The notes beneath the pieces are model-generated. The model worked only from the letters and a program-made list of their open reading frames with translations. It was not told the DNA's origin and searched no databases. Below, one piece after another: positions 31,180 to 42,003 of a DNA stretch of 64,000 nucleotides. How positions within the stretch are numbered: position 1 is the stretch's first letter; every line of letters starts with the position of its first letter. The stretch is from Ascaphus truei (taxonomy: Eukaryota; Chordata; Amphibia; Anura; Ascaphidae), in assembly GCA_036426205.1 (NCBI GenBank), contig CM071568.1, positions 53,617,146-53,681,145 of the forward strand, written 5' to 3'. The position numbers and the translations under genes were made by a program.

Positions 31180-31637
31180 ATATATTGCCATGCTCAGTAG
31201 CACTCCTCTTTGTCACTTATACGCATATATTTATATGTTGTGGTTATTTTGGGGGGGGTTCAATATGAGCTTATAGGGGTTCTGTATGTCTTGCAATTCT
31301 GTTCAGCTGTTCACAGCTGATTTGGTGGGTAGCTCCTCCTTCCCAGGTTTGAAGCTCACCCCCTCCCACTTTTAAATGGTTAAAGCTCATTCCATGTACA
31401 CCTTCCACACTCATGGGAACTTGCATGCAGTTTGATTGTGACAAATCTAATACAGAGTGCTTTTCCTGGTATAGTACAGGTTAATAAGAGCTTCAATCAG
31501 ACTTAGAACTATGCAACTAATTTTGACAGATTTATTATAAATCATTCTTCCTGGTAATGTACAGGTTAGTAAGAATTTATATTAGTGTTAGGACCCTTGA
31601 GACGTGGTCTGCCTTGGAGGGGCTCAAGGGCTTATGA
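31180..31637. other. Unassigned spacer between the two repeat units
   Basis: AT-rich to mixed sequence without a coding region. TGTTAGGACCCTTGAGAC at about 31589 could be an LTR start, but nothing supports that. Confidence 0.35.
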
Positions 31638-31776
31638 CACTTTGGCTAAAGAGTTAAACTAAAAGACCATTTTATTCAAAAGATATCTATATATATAGGC
31701 ACTGTACGGTGTATTTGTGACAATGGATGTAGCACTGAGCTCTGTCTGTGTTCCATGTTCTGTCTCTGGTTTTAAA
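31638..31776 (+). repeat. Second, uninterrupted copy of the repeat unit
   Basis: It joins the block matching 30475-30533 directly to the block matching 31101-31179, so it represents the pre-insertion arrangement of the HHR insert. Confidence 0.75.
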
Positions 31777-32780
31777 TGAATATGGATTGTTCATTAATGC
31801 TCTCTAGCCCTTGAGCACTGGCTGTAGGATCATTATCTTATATTTCTCCTGATACATGGTAACATAAGATGGGTCCTTTTACTGCAGGACTACACTGGGG
31901 GTTCGAGGGCTTCCAGGTTGTTGTGCCACTAAGTTTTCCCTAGGTCCGTAGATCAAAGTCACACTTGCTGCCAGAAGTGTGAACAGCCAACTGTGCAGGA
32001 TGGCTGAGTTAAGAAACCAAGTCCTGGAATGATTGCAAGCCATTCTGGCAAGTCATCATCTCCATAGATTGAGAGGCACCTGGCCCTGCAAGTAGTTCGG
32101 CATGACAAGTAGGCAAGATGGCAATTTTCGAGCATGCCCCTTTGCCATGCTGAAGCTCAGGTGCCAGGTGTCGCACGACTGGCAAGCATGTGAATGGCTA
32201 GCAGTAAAGTTCCCACGTTGCGGGTTGGTGGTACTGCTGTGGGACTGACTTGGCAAATGTTAAAAAAAAGGTTAGTAGCAACCCAGGAATGAGATCCCAA
32301 GACCGATCCAAGTTGTGACTCCAAGCCCAAAGGATTGTCACCTTCACACCAAGGTTGGACCGACCCAAAGAAGCCTTGCAGAGCTCGCAAGGAAACGACT
32401 GCAGGACTTCAGAGCAGAATATTTTCTAAGTCCTATTTTCAGCACCATTTTCAGCGGACAGCGCTAGAGCTTCAGAGCAGGTCATTCTCTAAGTTCCACT
32501 TTCAGCACCATTTCAAGTGGAAAGTACGCTCAAGTCGATTTGAGTTCCAGGACTTTTGGGGCTAAGTCCCGGTCATACAACGGACTTGTTAAAAACTTTA
32601 TTTCGGTCAAGGAAGTTTCGTTTTTCAGCCCAAACCCCCTGTAAGTGTGTTTTCTCCTGTATTATTGTAATCCACTGTATGTACTGTATGTCTGTTTCCA
32701 AGAAATAAATGCCATTTAGTTTACATTTTGTTTTTGCTCAGTGCTATGATCCCAGGATAAAGGTGTAAAACGTTGTTCCT
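31777..32780 (+). repeat. LTR-like segment with a 62-bp tandem duplication
   Basis: CTTCAGAGCAG-headed units start at 32408 and 32470 (about 62-bp period, two copies). The segment ends with AAGAAATAAATGCC (32701-32714) and a T-rich run, like an LTR poly-A region. No paired LTR was found, so classification is tentative. Confidence 0.35.
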
Positions 32781-32789
32781 CTTCACAAA

Positions 32790-33074
32790 AGCAGATGTAG
32801 GTTACAATCAAGAAATCATTGGTCAGTGAGCTTAATATTAGAAAATAATGGCAACACTTTTAAAAATATATATATTGTAGAAGCTAGCAGCATAGATTTA
32901 CTGCTGGGTTGTCATGACAAAGAAACCTAACTGATTTTTTTTTTAAATTGGACACTAAGATAATAGATCAAGGTGGAGGAATAGATATACTGTAACTAAT
33001 CTAGATTTTAGCAAGTCCTTTGACACTGTCCAACATAGCACTGTCCCACATAAAAGACTGGTAAATTAACTACA
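32790..33074 (+). pseudogene. CR1-type LINE reverse-transcriptase fragment, 5' part
   Basis: TTTACTGCTGGGTTGTCATG and the peptide LDFSKSFDTVQHS correspond to the CR1 RT region that normally reads LDFSKAFDTV, which holds a catalytic aspartate. The fragment is interrupted at about 33074 and resumes at 34014. Confidence 0.75.
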
Positions 33075-34013
33075 ATTCTTGGGATTACAGTAGCCCAAGC
33101 ACGCTGCCTAGGGGTCACACTCGACTCCTCTCTCACATTCGCCCCTCACATTCAAAACATTTCTAAAACTTGTCGCTTTTTCCTCCGCAATATAACTAAG
33201 ATACGCCCTTTCCTCTGTTGTTCGACTGCTAAAACTCTGACTCAGGCCCTCATTCTCTCCCGTCTTGATTACTGTAACCTCCTGCTGTCTGGCCTTCCTG
33301 CCTCTCACCTGTCTCCCCTACATTCTATCCTAAATGCTGCTGCCAGAATCACTCTACTCTTTCCTAGATCTGTCTCAGCATCTCCCCTCATGAAATCCCT
33401 CTCCTGGCTTCCAATCAAATCCTGCATCTCACACTCCATTCTTCTCCTCACTTTTAAAGCTTTACATTCCTCTGCCCCTCCTTACATCTCATCCCTAATT
33501 TCTCGTTATGCACCATCCAGACTCTTGCATTCTTCTCAAGGATGTCTTCTTTCTACCCCCTTTGTATCTAAAGCCCTCTTCCGCCTTAAACCTTTTTCAC
33601 TGACTGCCCCACACCTCTGGAATGCCCTTCCCCTCAGTACCCGACTAGCACCCTCTCTATCCACCTTTAAGACCCACCTTAAGACACACTTGCTTAAAGA
33701 AGCATATGAATAGCACTGTGGATATGCTGAACACAGGATACATAAAGATTGGCCCCCTGCAGATGCACTTACCAGAAATCCCTCCTACTGTCTCTGTACG
33801 TTCTCCCTACCTACCAATTAGACTGTAAGCTCCTCGGGGCAGGGACTCCTCTTCCGAAATGTTACTTTTATGTCTAAAGCACTTATTCCCATGATCTGTT
33901 ATTTATATTATCTGTTATTTATTTGATTACCACATGTATTACTACTGTGAAGCGCTATGTACACTAATGGCGCTATATAAATAAAGACATACAATACAAT
34001 ACAATACAATTAG
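33075..34013 (+). mobile_element. L2-like LINE 3' end, nested in CR1
   Basis: A plus frame at 33390-33713 ends with PHLWNALPLSTRLAPSLSTF and then THLKTHLLKEAYE, the C-terminal signature of ORF2 in the CR1/L2 group. The 3' UTR has GTAAGCTCCTCGGGGCAGGG and GCGCTATATAAATAAAG, ending in (ACAAT)n at 33990-34013. It is 5'-truncated, as most LINE copies are. It sits between two collinear halves of an older CR1. Confidence 0.8.
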
Positions 34014-34139
34014 ATTCCATGGAGATTAATGGATAAGACATTGGTAAGACAATATACGACAGAGAATTGTGGTAAATGGGGCATATTCAGAGGAGGAGAA
34101 AGTGACTACTAGTGGAGTACGTCAGGGATCTGTACTGTT
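34014..34139 (+). pseudogene. CR1-type LINE fragment, 3' continuation
   Basis: AGATTCCATGGAGATTAATGG and GAGTACGTCAGGGATCTGTAC continue the CR1 RT reading from before the L2-like insertion (the latter encodes the VRQGSVL-like motif). Confidence 0.65.
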
Positions 34140-34144
34140 AAAAA

Positions 34145-34545
34145 GAGGGTAACAGATAACTATATACTGCTGCGGCTGAGTTTAATCGAGCATTTGCCCG
34201 TTCTCGGCTGCAGCAGTAACCTGGCGCGCGCCGGAGGGTGCCGGGCACGCGCCAAAGCAGCGGAAGAGCGCCCTCCGATCGGGGCGCTCTCCCTCCCGCT
34301 GCCGGGTCCGCCGGGTCCCCCGGAACCCCCTGCCGCCGTCCCCCACATCGCGGGACACCAGGGCTCCCTCGGGGAGCCCTGGACGCGCGTGCAGGGGGCG
34401 CTGACACCCGATGACGCGTGACCGCGCATCGGTGACGCGCGGCACGCCGAGGGAGTGGGGCTAGCAAGCCGGGGCATCCCCCGGCTTGCGGAACTAGCCC
34501 TGCTCGGATTAAACGTGTCGGTAGTGTACAAATGTATTCGGGGAC
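34145..34545. mobile_element. MITE with TTTAATCGAGCA inverted ends, very GC-rich core, copy 1
   Basis: The left end GAGTTTAATCGAGCA (about 34178-34192) is the complement of TGCTCGGATTAAACG at 34501-34515, and both sides continue imperfectly towards CACTR-like outer ends. The same termini bound 47268-47682. The core (34220-34450) is CpG-rich, which explains long open frames on both strands there. Confidence 0.6.
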
Positions 34546-35330
34546 AATACAAGGAGCTTCCAAATGAACTACAGATGCAGCGGCCGTTATCCAACCATTT
34601 CTTGGAGCCGGTTTTGTAAAGTCTGCCATATTATTCCACGTGGGATTCACTCGTTATTCTTCCGTGAACGCTGCCGTGAACGCTACCATGAATGCCACCA
34701 ATCACACTAATCGCACCTGTGTTTACCGTTGTTGATATATTTGAATTACCTGGATTCTGATTTGTTTGGTGTAGTTCTTTGCGTATCCGGCAGATGGCAA
34801 AAATTAATTCCCTCTGCCCTATCCTGTGGATAGTACAGTTATGTTCTGTAGTCAATTTTCAGGTGTTTCAAATCCAGATAAAAACATAGTCTACATCAAT
34901 GATCCATTGTAAATTTACCTTGGTCGCTGAAGACGCTGAAGACGTTATCAAATGTAGGCGTTTTCATAATTTAAGTATCTAAACACAAAGTTGGGTACAT
35001 TATTCCCAATTTCTATGCCCGCACAACTGCTGAATAGACATACAGTAACCTGTACATTCAACATCATGCCAATTCCTTATACTAAACCGAACTGCAGTTA
35101 TGCATTTTTTATATTTTCTGCAATTAATGCTGGAACAGATAAGAAGGCGACTTTAGCAGAAGTATAGTATCATATCATTGAGAACTACGATTTTCTCAAA
35201 TTTTCACCTAACCATCGTGGGTGGAAGCATTCGATAAGGCAAACTTTAACTAATGAGGATTGCTTTTTTCACACTGCCCCTTCGCAGGGAAATAGCAGGG
35301 GTTATCAGTCCTGCTCCCAGCTTTTGCCGT
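34546..35330. other. Unassigned, AT-moderate intergenic DNA
   Basis: No recognised repeat or gene. It may be unique sequence upstream of the exon-like segment. Confidence 0.4.
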
Positions 35331-35391
35331 TATGTTTGCTCATTGCAACTTCAAAAGGAGAAAGGTCGGGTTTAATCAATTTAAGTTTCTT

Positions 35392-35637
35392 ATTTCCAGA
35401 CCTTGCAATGTACCAACACCGGCTTGCCAATGCTGTTGCAATAACGGGTCAATCGTCCCTGAAAACCTGTTGAATCAATATCCTTGCTACTTGGCCCTAC
35501 CTGATTACAAGCCTGATTACCAGCTTCAGCAGGCACCTGTCAGCTATAATGCAGACTACGTGACTGACCCCAGCTTGTACGCACAATGCACTTCTGACAT
35601 TGGCTCATCTTCACCCAGTTGGCAAAGTTTATAATGA
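35392..35637 (+). CDS. Possible terminal coding exon of an unidentified gene
   Basis: A 3' splice-site-like sequence (TTTCTTATTTCCAG, 35386-35399) precedes an open frame that ends with TAA near 35635. The ~78-residue peptide has a Cys cluster (CQCCC) near its start and is rich in Tyr, Ser and Pro, with PDYKPDYQLQ and YNADYVTDPSLYAQC. It ends in SSSPSWQSL. Composition and lack of repeat relatives set it apart from the surrounding transposons. I recognise no family and found no partner exon. It could equally be a chance frame, which occurs readily at this length. Confidence 0.25.
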
Positions 35638-36208
35638 AGGTACAGTAAATATAATGTACTATAGAGTATTACACTATACAGTATTAACTTTAATTCTCAA
35701 TGACACTACAGTAGTGTATGCCTGCCATATCAATGCCAGTACACAGGCACACTAGCGCACGACTTGACGCATGTAAATATACTGTAAATAATAGCATAAG
35801 TTTGTTTCCAGAAAATAAGGTTGACAGGAACGGATCCCAAATATCGGTTCTCAGTGAACAGATGGAATAAATAGTACATATAGATTCTAAGTACTAAACA
35901 TCACTGGAAATGGAATGAGCTCTGATGCAAGCCTAGTGAGACTCTTGAGACCAGTGCATATATGTCTCCTATGTGAGTGAATGATATAACAGTCCCTGTG
36001 GTGGGGACAGACCTATGTATATATGATCGTGGTACCGTCCATTTAAACCACTGGAACCAACACCCTGGAGTAGCACTATAGGAATGGTCATAATCTCCTC
36101 AATGTGATAGAAGGAATGGAGTACTCACATTTGTGGCAGCTCTTCCGGATGTGTGCATAACGCCAACATTTAGCCAAGTAGAACAATCCGAGGATTAGAT
36201 GCGGAGCA
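35638..36208. other. Unassigned sequence, probably partly HHR-element body
   Basis: No gene was seen. The last ~200 bases lead without a break into the foldback. Confidence 0.35.
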
Positions 36209-36452
36209 CAGCTATGTGAAAAGATGGGGGGCTAAACACTAGCAAATGGGTTAAAAAATAAGCCTTTAATCCATGGTAAGTGAGGGATACAAAAGAACAC
36301 TCTGACGCGTTTGTCAAAGAGTATTTATTTGACAAAGGGATTGTCTCCCGAAACACGTCAGAGTGTTCTTTTGTATCCCTCACTTACCATGGATTAAGGG
36401 CTTATTTTTTAACCCATTTGCTGTGTTTAGCCCCCCATCTTTTCACATAGCT
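36209..36452. repeat. Second foldback with degenerate hammerhead motifs on both arms
   Basis: Bases 36209-36319 and 36337-36452 are reverse complements around a ~17-base loop. On the plus strand of the right arm TTGACAA stands for CTGATGA, GGGA/TCCC can form stem II, GAAA is at 36350-36353 and CACGTC follows. The left arm carries GACGCGTTT. The design matches the foldback at 2.5 kb but sequence differs outside the ribozyme, so it is a related family. Confidence 0.7.
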
Positions 36453-36904
36453 TTCCAGAAAATAAACTTTGAAATCGAGCATCAAAAGATAAGGATGATA
36501 GGGATGTAACTAATATCCATTTTTTACAACACTGCCTTTTTAACTTTTATACAGTCAGTATAAATGCTTCACGTTTCAAGCTTTTAAAACTTTGCCACAC
36601 TATTATTTTTGACAACACACTTTGCACTGTACAGTACTGTAGAATATGATCGATTCAATTACCCTGTACATCTCATAACCTGTACTAAATAATAACTGTT
36701 TTATTTTATCAATGATGTTGCATTTTGCAATATAATAATTATAATTAGTATTATATAAGTATAATAAGTATAATTAGACTTTGCACGTGTAATTAATTCA
36801 GGCACAAAACCACAAAAATAAATATTACTAACTTTTATTTTATGTTTATTATTTATTATTCAATACCTTCAACATTGGGTAGGCTTGGTCTGCTTTTCAT
36901 ACTG
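36453..36904. other. AT-rich intergenic DNA with a 50-bp word duplicated at 38125
   Basis: TTCAACATTGGGTAGGCTTGG within 36853-36902 recurs with few changes at 38125-38172, a direct duplication 1.27 kb apart. The rest is featureless. Confidence 0.5.
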
Positions 36905-37611
36905 GAGGGTAACGCTGATGCTCACCACAAACAAGGCGGGACCCCGGTACTGAGGTGGGAAAGTGTAAATGCCACCCATAGCAATGAGGGCACGTCTGGT
37001 GAGTGGATAGTCAGGTTATCCGGGTCGGTATTGGAGATGGGAGAACAGTCCTGATACTTGCCGAGGTCGGGGTTGGAGCCGGTAGAATAGTCGATATCCA
37101 GGGGTGCCGTGGTAAGGGGTTGGAGAGATGCGGAAGGTCAGAGGTAAGCCAGGGTCAGTAATCCAGAAGAGAGGAGTCCAAGTTTAAAGCCGAGTTGATA
37201 CACAGGGAATCAAACAGCAAAAAGGTTAGAACAAGGCAAGGAAAGACAAAACTAGGAACGGGGAAGTGGGAACACAAAGGCTACAAGGAATTATGCTCAG
37301 CCAAAGTGTCAGTGGCAAAGCTGAGCATATATAGGAGAACAGACCCAATGAGACTGGGGAGAGGAGTGGAAGTGCGGCTTCAGCGGAGGCAGGGATAGGT
37401 GGAGCAGTGCAGGAGACAGGTGGGAGTGATGAACTAGATCAGTGATGTTGACACGCAGCTGGGCAGTGGTGCACACGCGTCAAACGGCCAGTCCCTGTGA
37501 TGTCATAAGTACCTCTCCATGCGCGCTCGTGTGTAGTGATATTCGCGGAGGTGTTTGAAGCTGCAGGTAAGGAGGGAGCGCGCCCGCGGGGGACGTGTTC
37601 CCGATTCCTTA
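36905..37611 (-). repeat. GC-richer LTR-like segment
   Basis: On the minus strand it could begin TGTAAGGAATCGGG at 37611. Its purine-biased plus strand and sharp GC contrast with both flanks, together with flanking copies of the duplicated word, suggest an inserted LTR. No second LTR or TSD was identified. Confidence 0.3.
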
Positions 37612-38185
37612 CATGGATACTATAACTTTTATTACATTTCAAAAGAGTTCCAAGGGTTTAATTCTACTGTAATCCTGCACGCTCATCACAGCATTAGACA
37701 AAGATGGATTAATTTAGTTGCACCTTCTCCCCCCCAACACCCCCAAAGCCACGTAAAAGGCATTCGACTTGTTATTCACACCTCCCTCGGCCATGGGACC
37801 TTCATTAAAAAATGAAAGACACATTATCTTTGAGCCTTTGATTCTTGGCTGAGAAATTTCTTTGCCTGGTTTCACACACATGCACATGGGTGAAAAGTAC
37901 TGCATTGTGATTTCTCGAGAAGGATTTCATTGCCAATGTGAATTTCAAGTCAGGGGGAAAAAAAGGCATATCTTTTTTTTTTCCTCGCCAAGGGCTTAAT
38001 AAATTAGTTCATTTATGAAAAATGATGTGAGGCATTTTTTAAAATATTTTATGAATTTTTACATTCATAAAATCACTTCCTTTTTATTTCTCTATGAGGT
38101 GACATATTCTAATGGGGGAGAAATACTATTCAAAACCTTCAACTTTGGGTAGGCTTGGTCTGCTTTTCATAAATTTGTGGACATA

Positions 38186-38186
<1 letters not shown>
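37612..38186. other. AT-rich intergenic DNA
   Basis: No gene. It contains the second copy of the duplicated word (38125-38172). Confidence 0.5.
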
Positions 38187-38231
<45 letters not shown>

Positions 38232-38345
38232 CCCCAGGTTAACACACACACACACACACACCCCCACACCCACCAACAACACACAACCTCAAGACCAACC
38301 CCCCCCACACACGCCCATACCACACCCCCACCCCCACACACACAC
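38187..38345. repeat. (CA)n microsatellite with ACCCC-rich extension
   Basis: A CA run at 38187-38262 passes into degenerate CACCC/ACCAAC repeats. Confidence 0.95.
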
Positions 38346-38731
38346 CCACCTCCCCCTCACCAGCCCTTCCAGTAGTGCAGCATCTCCTGAGAAAAAAATT
38401 GCTGCAGGATTAGTGAATTGAAGGCCTTGATTGTTTAACACTACTGACAGCCACACAAAATGAATAAACTATAACTTATGTACCTGTAAACTATAATGAA
38501 TTTTTAGAAATAATAGATAATACACATGTCTAATACAAATACTGTACATACTGTATACTGTATAGTATATACAAAGTGGAGAGTAAGCACAGACTTAAAA
38601 TGGTTAACGTTCAGTTACCTTTAATATACAGTAAGGCTAATATTAAAACAGGTTATTGTCAGTACCATACTTACCTGTACTATACTTACTGTACCTGTAC
38701 TTACCTTATTACAGTACCGTACAGTAACTTA

Positions 38732-40411
38732 CTACATGCCGGTGATATTCCCATTACGCTCTAAAAGAACGGGCAAAACGCTGGTAAATGTCGATATAGT
38801 TGTTGCATTTTTGTACAGTGAGTATGTTGTTCCAGAATCTCTTTACTCATTTTATTAATTCCTCCTTCTTGGACGGTTTCACGACCTTTCTTATATGATC
38901 CTGCATCGCATGCCAGACCTAGTTCTATTAGGTTCAAATTGGTGATCTGGAATGGGAGGGGAAAAAAATGGCGAATTAGTTGAACAGATAGGAACAGTTT
39001 AAAACAATGAGAAAAAGTTAATCTACAGTACACTGGAGAACTTACTCCGGTGGCGTCTTAACCCAATCGATATCACTCGCAAGAATATAGGTAATTGAGT
39101 TGGTATGTTTAGGGTCATTGTCCTGGAAGAAAAGGTGGCCACCAGATGCGAAATCATGCCTAATGTATTGAACGATACGGGTGACAATTTGCACTTGGAA
39201 AAATACTTTATCCATGATTCCTGGAACAAGAGAAGAAAAAAATTACGAAAAAGCTGAATATTAGGGTACACAATACACTGTAGTTGTACAGTGCATAAGG
39301 CTACAGCATGTAACTTTGTGAATGATTTTACCCTCAAAGATGATTATGCATCCTGGTCCATCGCACCTCACACATGCATCTTCAGTGGGTGCTTGGGCCG
39401 CGACTTCTGAGATAGGCATTCTTTTTTGCGGAATGCAAAAGTGTCAAATCTCTCAAGAGCTACAGTTGTCTCATCAGAAAAGATGATATCCTGAAAAGTC
39501 TCGATACTTTCGATCCATGCCCGTGCTTGGTCCACTCTTTTTATCTTGTTGGCCTCCCTTATCATAGGATACACTCTGTAATGACAAGGAAGAATTTTAC
39601 AGGTACTGTACAGTAAAAGCACACTTTTACCTAAAGTACAGTAGTATACTGTACAACACTTAACCTGTACTGTCCTAACTACGATGACCCTGTTCTGTCA
39701 CTCTGCATACTATTGCAATATACTATACTTTATTACAGTAAGACACTTGCTTTACACGTCCATATTTCCATCCCAATTGGCATCTCATCACCCTGATGTT
39801 GGTCTCAGATGCTATGATATTGTGACTGTTCTCTAGAACAGTCTTGACTGTTGCTTCACAGCGCTCATCATTAACCTCAGTGATTTCGTCCACCAGACGC
39901 TTTGCCGTCCTACAGTTTAAAGGAAACGAGAACAAAATAAGTCAAAACAAATACATGACATACAGTACTTTATACAGTATTCTAAAATTATTTCAAAGAA
40001 AACAAGTAAACAAAAAAATGCATTTTGATATGCAAGGCGCTTTTAGAGTAATGAAAGCAGCAAGAGGAAAAAAAACATTTTATATTTTCTTCTTAAAGTA
40101 GTACAGTCATTTTTTAGCTCTAAAATAATTGCAAAGAAAACAAGTAAACAAAAAAATGCATTTTGATATGCAAGAGGCTTATACAAGTAATACAGTAATT
40201 ACAGAAAGACAACAAAAATACTTACTCTGTTGTGACTGGGGGACTCCGCTTTACACTTTTTCTCTGACCATGGGCATGATAGCTGAAAGTGTTTTTTTCT
40301 AAATCAAGGCCCGAAGTAAGTAACCAGCGTTTGATCTGTAAAATTCTGTCCTTTCTTGTACATATCCTGTATTCTCATGCTGAGATCCTTTGAAATAACT
40401 TTCCTCGTCAT
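38732..40411 (-). pseudogene. DD34E transposase with five exons, copy A
   Basis: Exons by splice sites and by comparison with copy B are 40411-40226, 39909-39756, 39575-39332, 39220-39046 and 38946-38732, all with GT donors and AG acceptors. Exon 1 starts MTRKVISKDLSMRI, a helix-turn-helix. Exon 3 holds the first catalytic Asp in IIFSDETTVALERF. Exon 4 has the second in FFQDNDPKHTN. Exon 5 has NLNLIE where NPIE is usual, keeping the glutamate but losing the Pro. The family belongs to the Tc1/mariner superfamily. Damage includes a frameshift in exon 1, a TGA in place of the Trp of HVWGA and a small deletion in exon 3, and shifts in exon 5. The transposase would bind element ends and catalyse cut-and-paste. 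It diverges from the accessory gene. Confidence 0.75.
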
Positions 40412-40695
40412 CGCTGCTTTAGAAAATAAATCAAGCAAAGAAAAATGTATATTCGATGTATATTCGATGTATATTCCATGTGCATTGAATCAACCGAAGT
40501 GATGGTGTATTTATAATGTATTTATAATGTAATGGACCTTTAACACCTGCAGCTCGTGTTCACGGCCACCAAAAAATTCAAATAGGTACACAGTGCATAA
40601 AAGGTGACACAGATTGCATAGCCTCCCACACGCTGATCTCTATCTGAATGAGCTCATGTACAGATACTGTATTGTGCATTCTTTCACCTGGTTCC
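40412..40695. promoter_or_regulatory. Divergent promoter region, copy A
   Basis: This is the 284-bp gap between the two start codons. Words shared with the equivalent gap of copy B include AACACCTGCAGCTCG-like, GCATAAAAGGTGACACA-like and the sequence before the accessory ATG (CCATGGATCAACCCC). Conservation of non-coding words in a decayed element suggests a shared promoter or transposase-binding region. Confidence 0.45.
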
Positions 40696-42003
40696 ATGGA
40701 TCAACCCCTATTCTACAGACGCAGGAACCTGCTTCATTCTGCTGTGCCAACCACAAGAAAGCGAAAGTCGGAAGCTATTTCCAAGCCAAAGCCAAAGGTG
40801 CCTAAAGAAAAGGTTCCCAAGGCTCCCAAGGCAAAGAACCCTGGCCCTTTGTTTGTGAAGAAAAAAATGGCCAAAATCAATGAGGATCAACTTTTTTGGA
40901 CAGGCCCCAGAAGTGCCCTTGCATGCACCGAAGCCGAATCGGATGTCCAGGACTTTTCACTGCCATCACCCACTGCCACCAATTCCCAAACATCCACCCG
41001 CTCTGACCCTTTGTCCACCGATGCTAGTCTGGAACCCCCCAGCTCAACTCCTCCAGCACCCAGCAACGCCAATGTTCATCCCAAAGTCCCCAGCTCAACT
41101 CCTCCAGCACCCAGCAATGCTGATGTTCGTCCGGATGAAACCAGCACTCCTTGCACCAGATCCAGCTCGGTCGTCCACATGCTGGATGTTTTTAGTGGTA
41201 TCAAAATCACTGACAACTCAACAGAATAATACAGGGACAGAATAGAGGCCAAGATGGATCGTCTTTTGTAGGTCATGGAGAATATGGATAGGGGCATGGG
41301 TGTTCATCTGGATAAGATTGAGAGGAACATTACATGGCTCTATTTTTTGCTTGGAGTCCCTGCCCCTTTATGTCCGACTCAGGTGCAGGAGGGTGACCTG
41401 GAGGTGCCTTATTCTCCCATGGAGGAACTGCATACCCCCCTTCCCCATGCACCCTCTCAATCCCTGGATTTGACCTTCACGCTTCAAACACCAGCACACC
41501 ATGGGACCCCCCAAACTCACCCCCTCCATCTTCAGGATATACATACCCTTCTGCTGGAGGAGTTGACAAGCCCAGTAAGGCCACGACAGGAGGAAAGCAT
41601 CCTCCCAGACTATCTACCCCTGCCTGCTATCAGAAGCACACCTGCCCCAGTCCCCAGGATTGTTCTGGTCCCAGACATCATGTTAGGAGGTCTGCCCCAG
41701 AGCATCCGGGAGAAATGCAAGATCAGATTTTGTGGTCTACCTCATAAATATACCCAGTTCATCTTTAAACATCACGTCAGTTTTGAGATGTACTGCGAGT
41801 GGACCCAAAATGTAAATTATGAAGGCAATAAATACAAGATGGGTCTTCCTGCAAATTTAAGGAGAACAAGTATGGAAGAAGTGAAGCGCTATTTTAATGT
41901 TAACAGTCTTCTTGTGAGAACCATGAGAAACAGCATCAATTGCCTTTTGAGGCATACAAAGGGTTTTCCATGGAAGTCCATCGACTTGTTTGATGACTAC
42001 TAG
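40696..42003 (+). pseudogene. Accessory protein of the two-gene transposon, Pro-rich with coiled coil and BEN-like end, copy A
   Basis: One frame of 435 codons runs 40696-42003, broken only by TAA at codon 178 and TAG at codon 192. Order: an N-terminal basic region (MDQPLFYRRRN, then Lys/Pro-rich); a Ser/Thr/Pro-rich part with a tandem SSTPPAPSNA repeat; a likely amphipathic helix around codons 180-215 (DKIERNITWL); more Pro-rich linker; and a folded-looking C-terminus (about codons 333-428). The C-terminus has LPQSIREKCKIRFCGLP, LPANLRRTSMEEVKRYF and RTMRNSINCLLRH. I read it as BEN-like, from the pattern of a late helix with R..IN..LR. BEN domains bind DNA or proteins. This assignment is by eye. 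Copy B keeps the first part only. Confidence 0.5.

Noticed and set aside
34138..34650. 170- and 144-codon frames in the GC-rich MITE core
   Set aside because: They overlap in different frames, are Arg/Ala/Pro-rich from CpG composition, and include the MITE ends.
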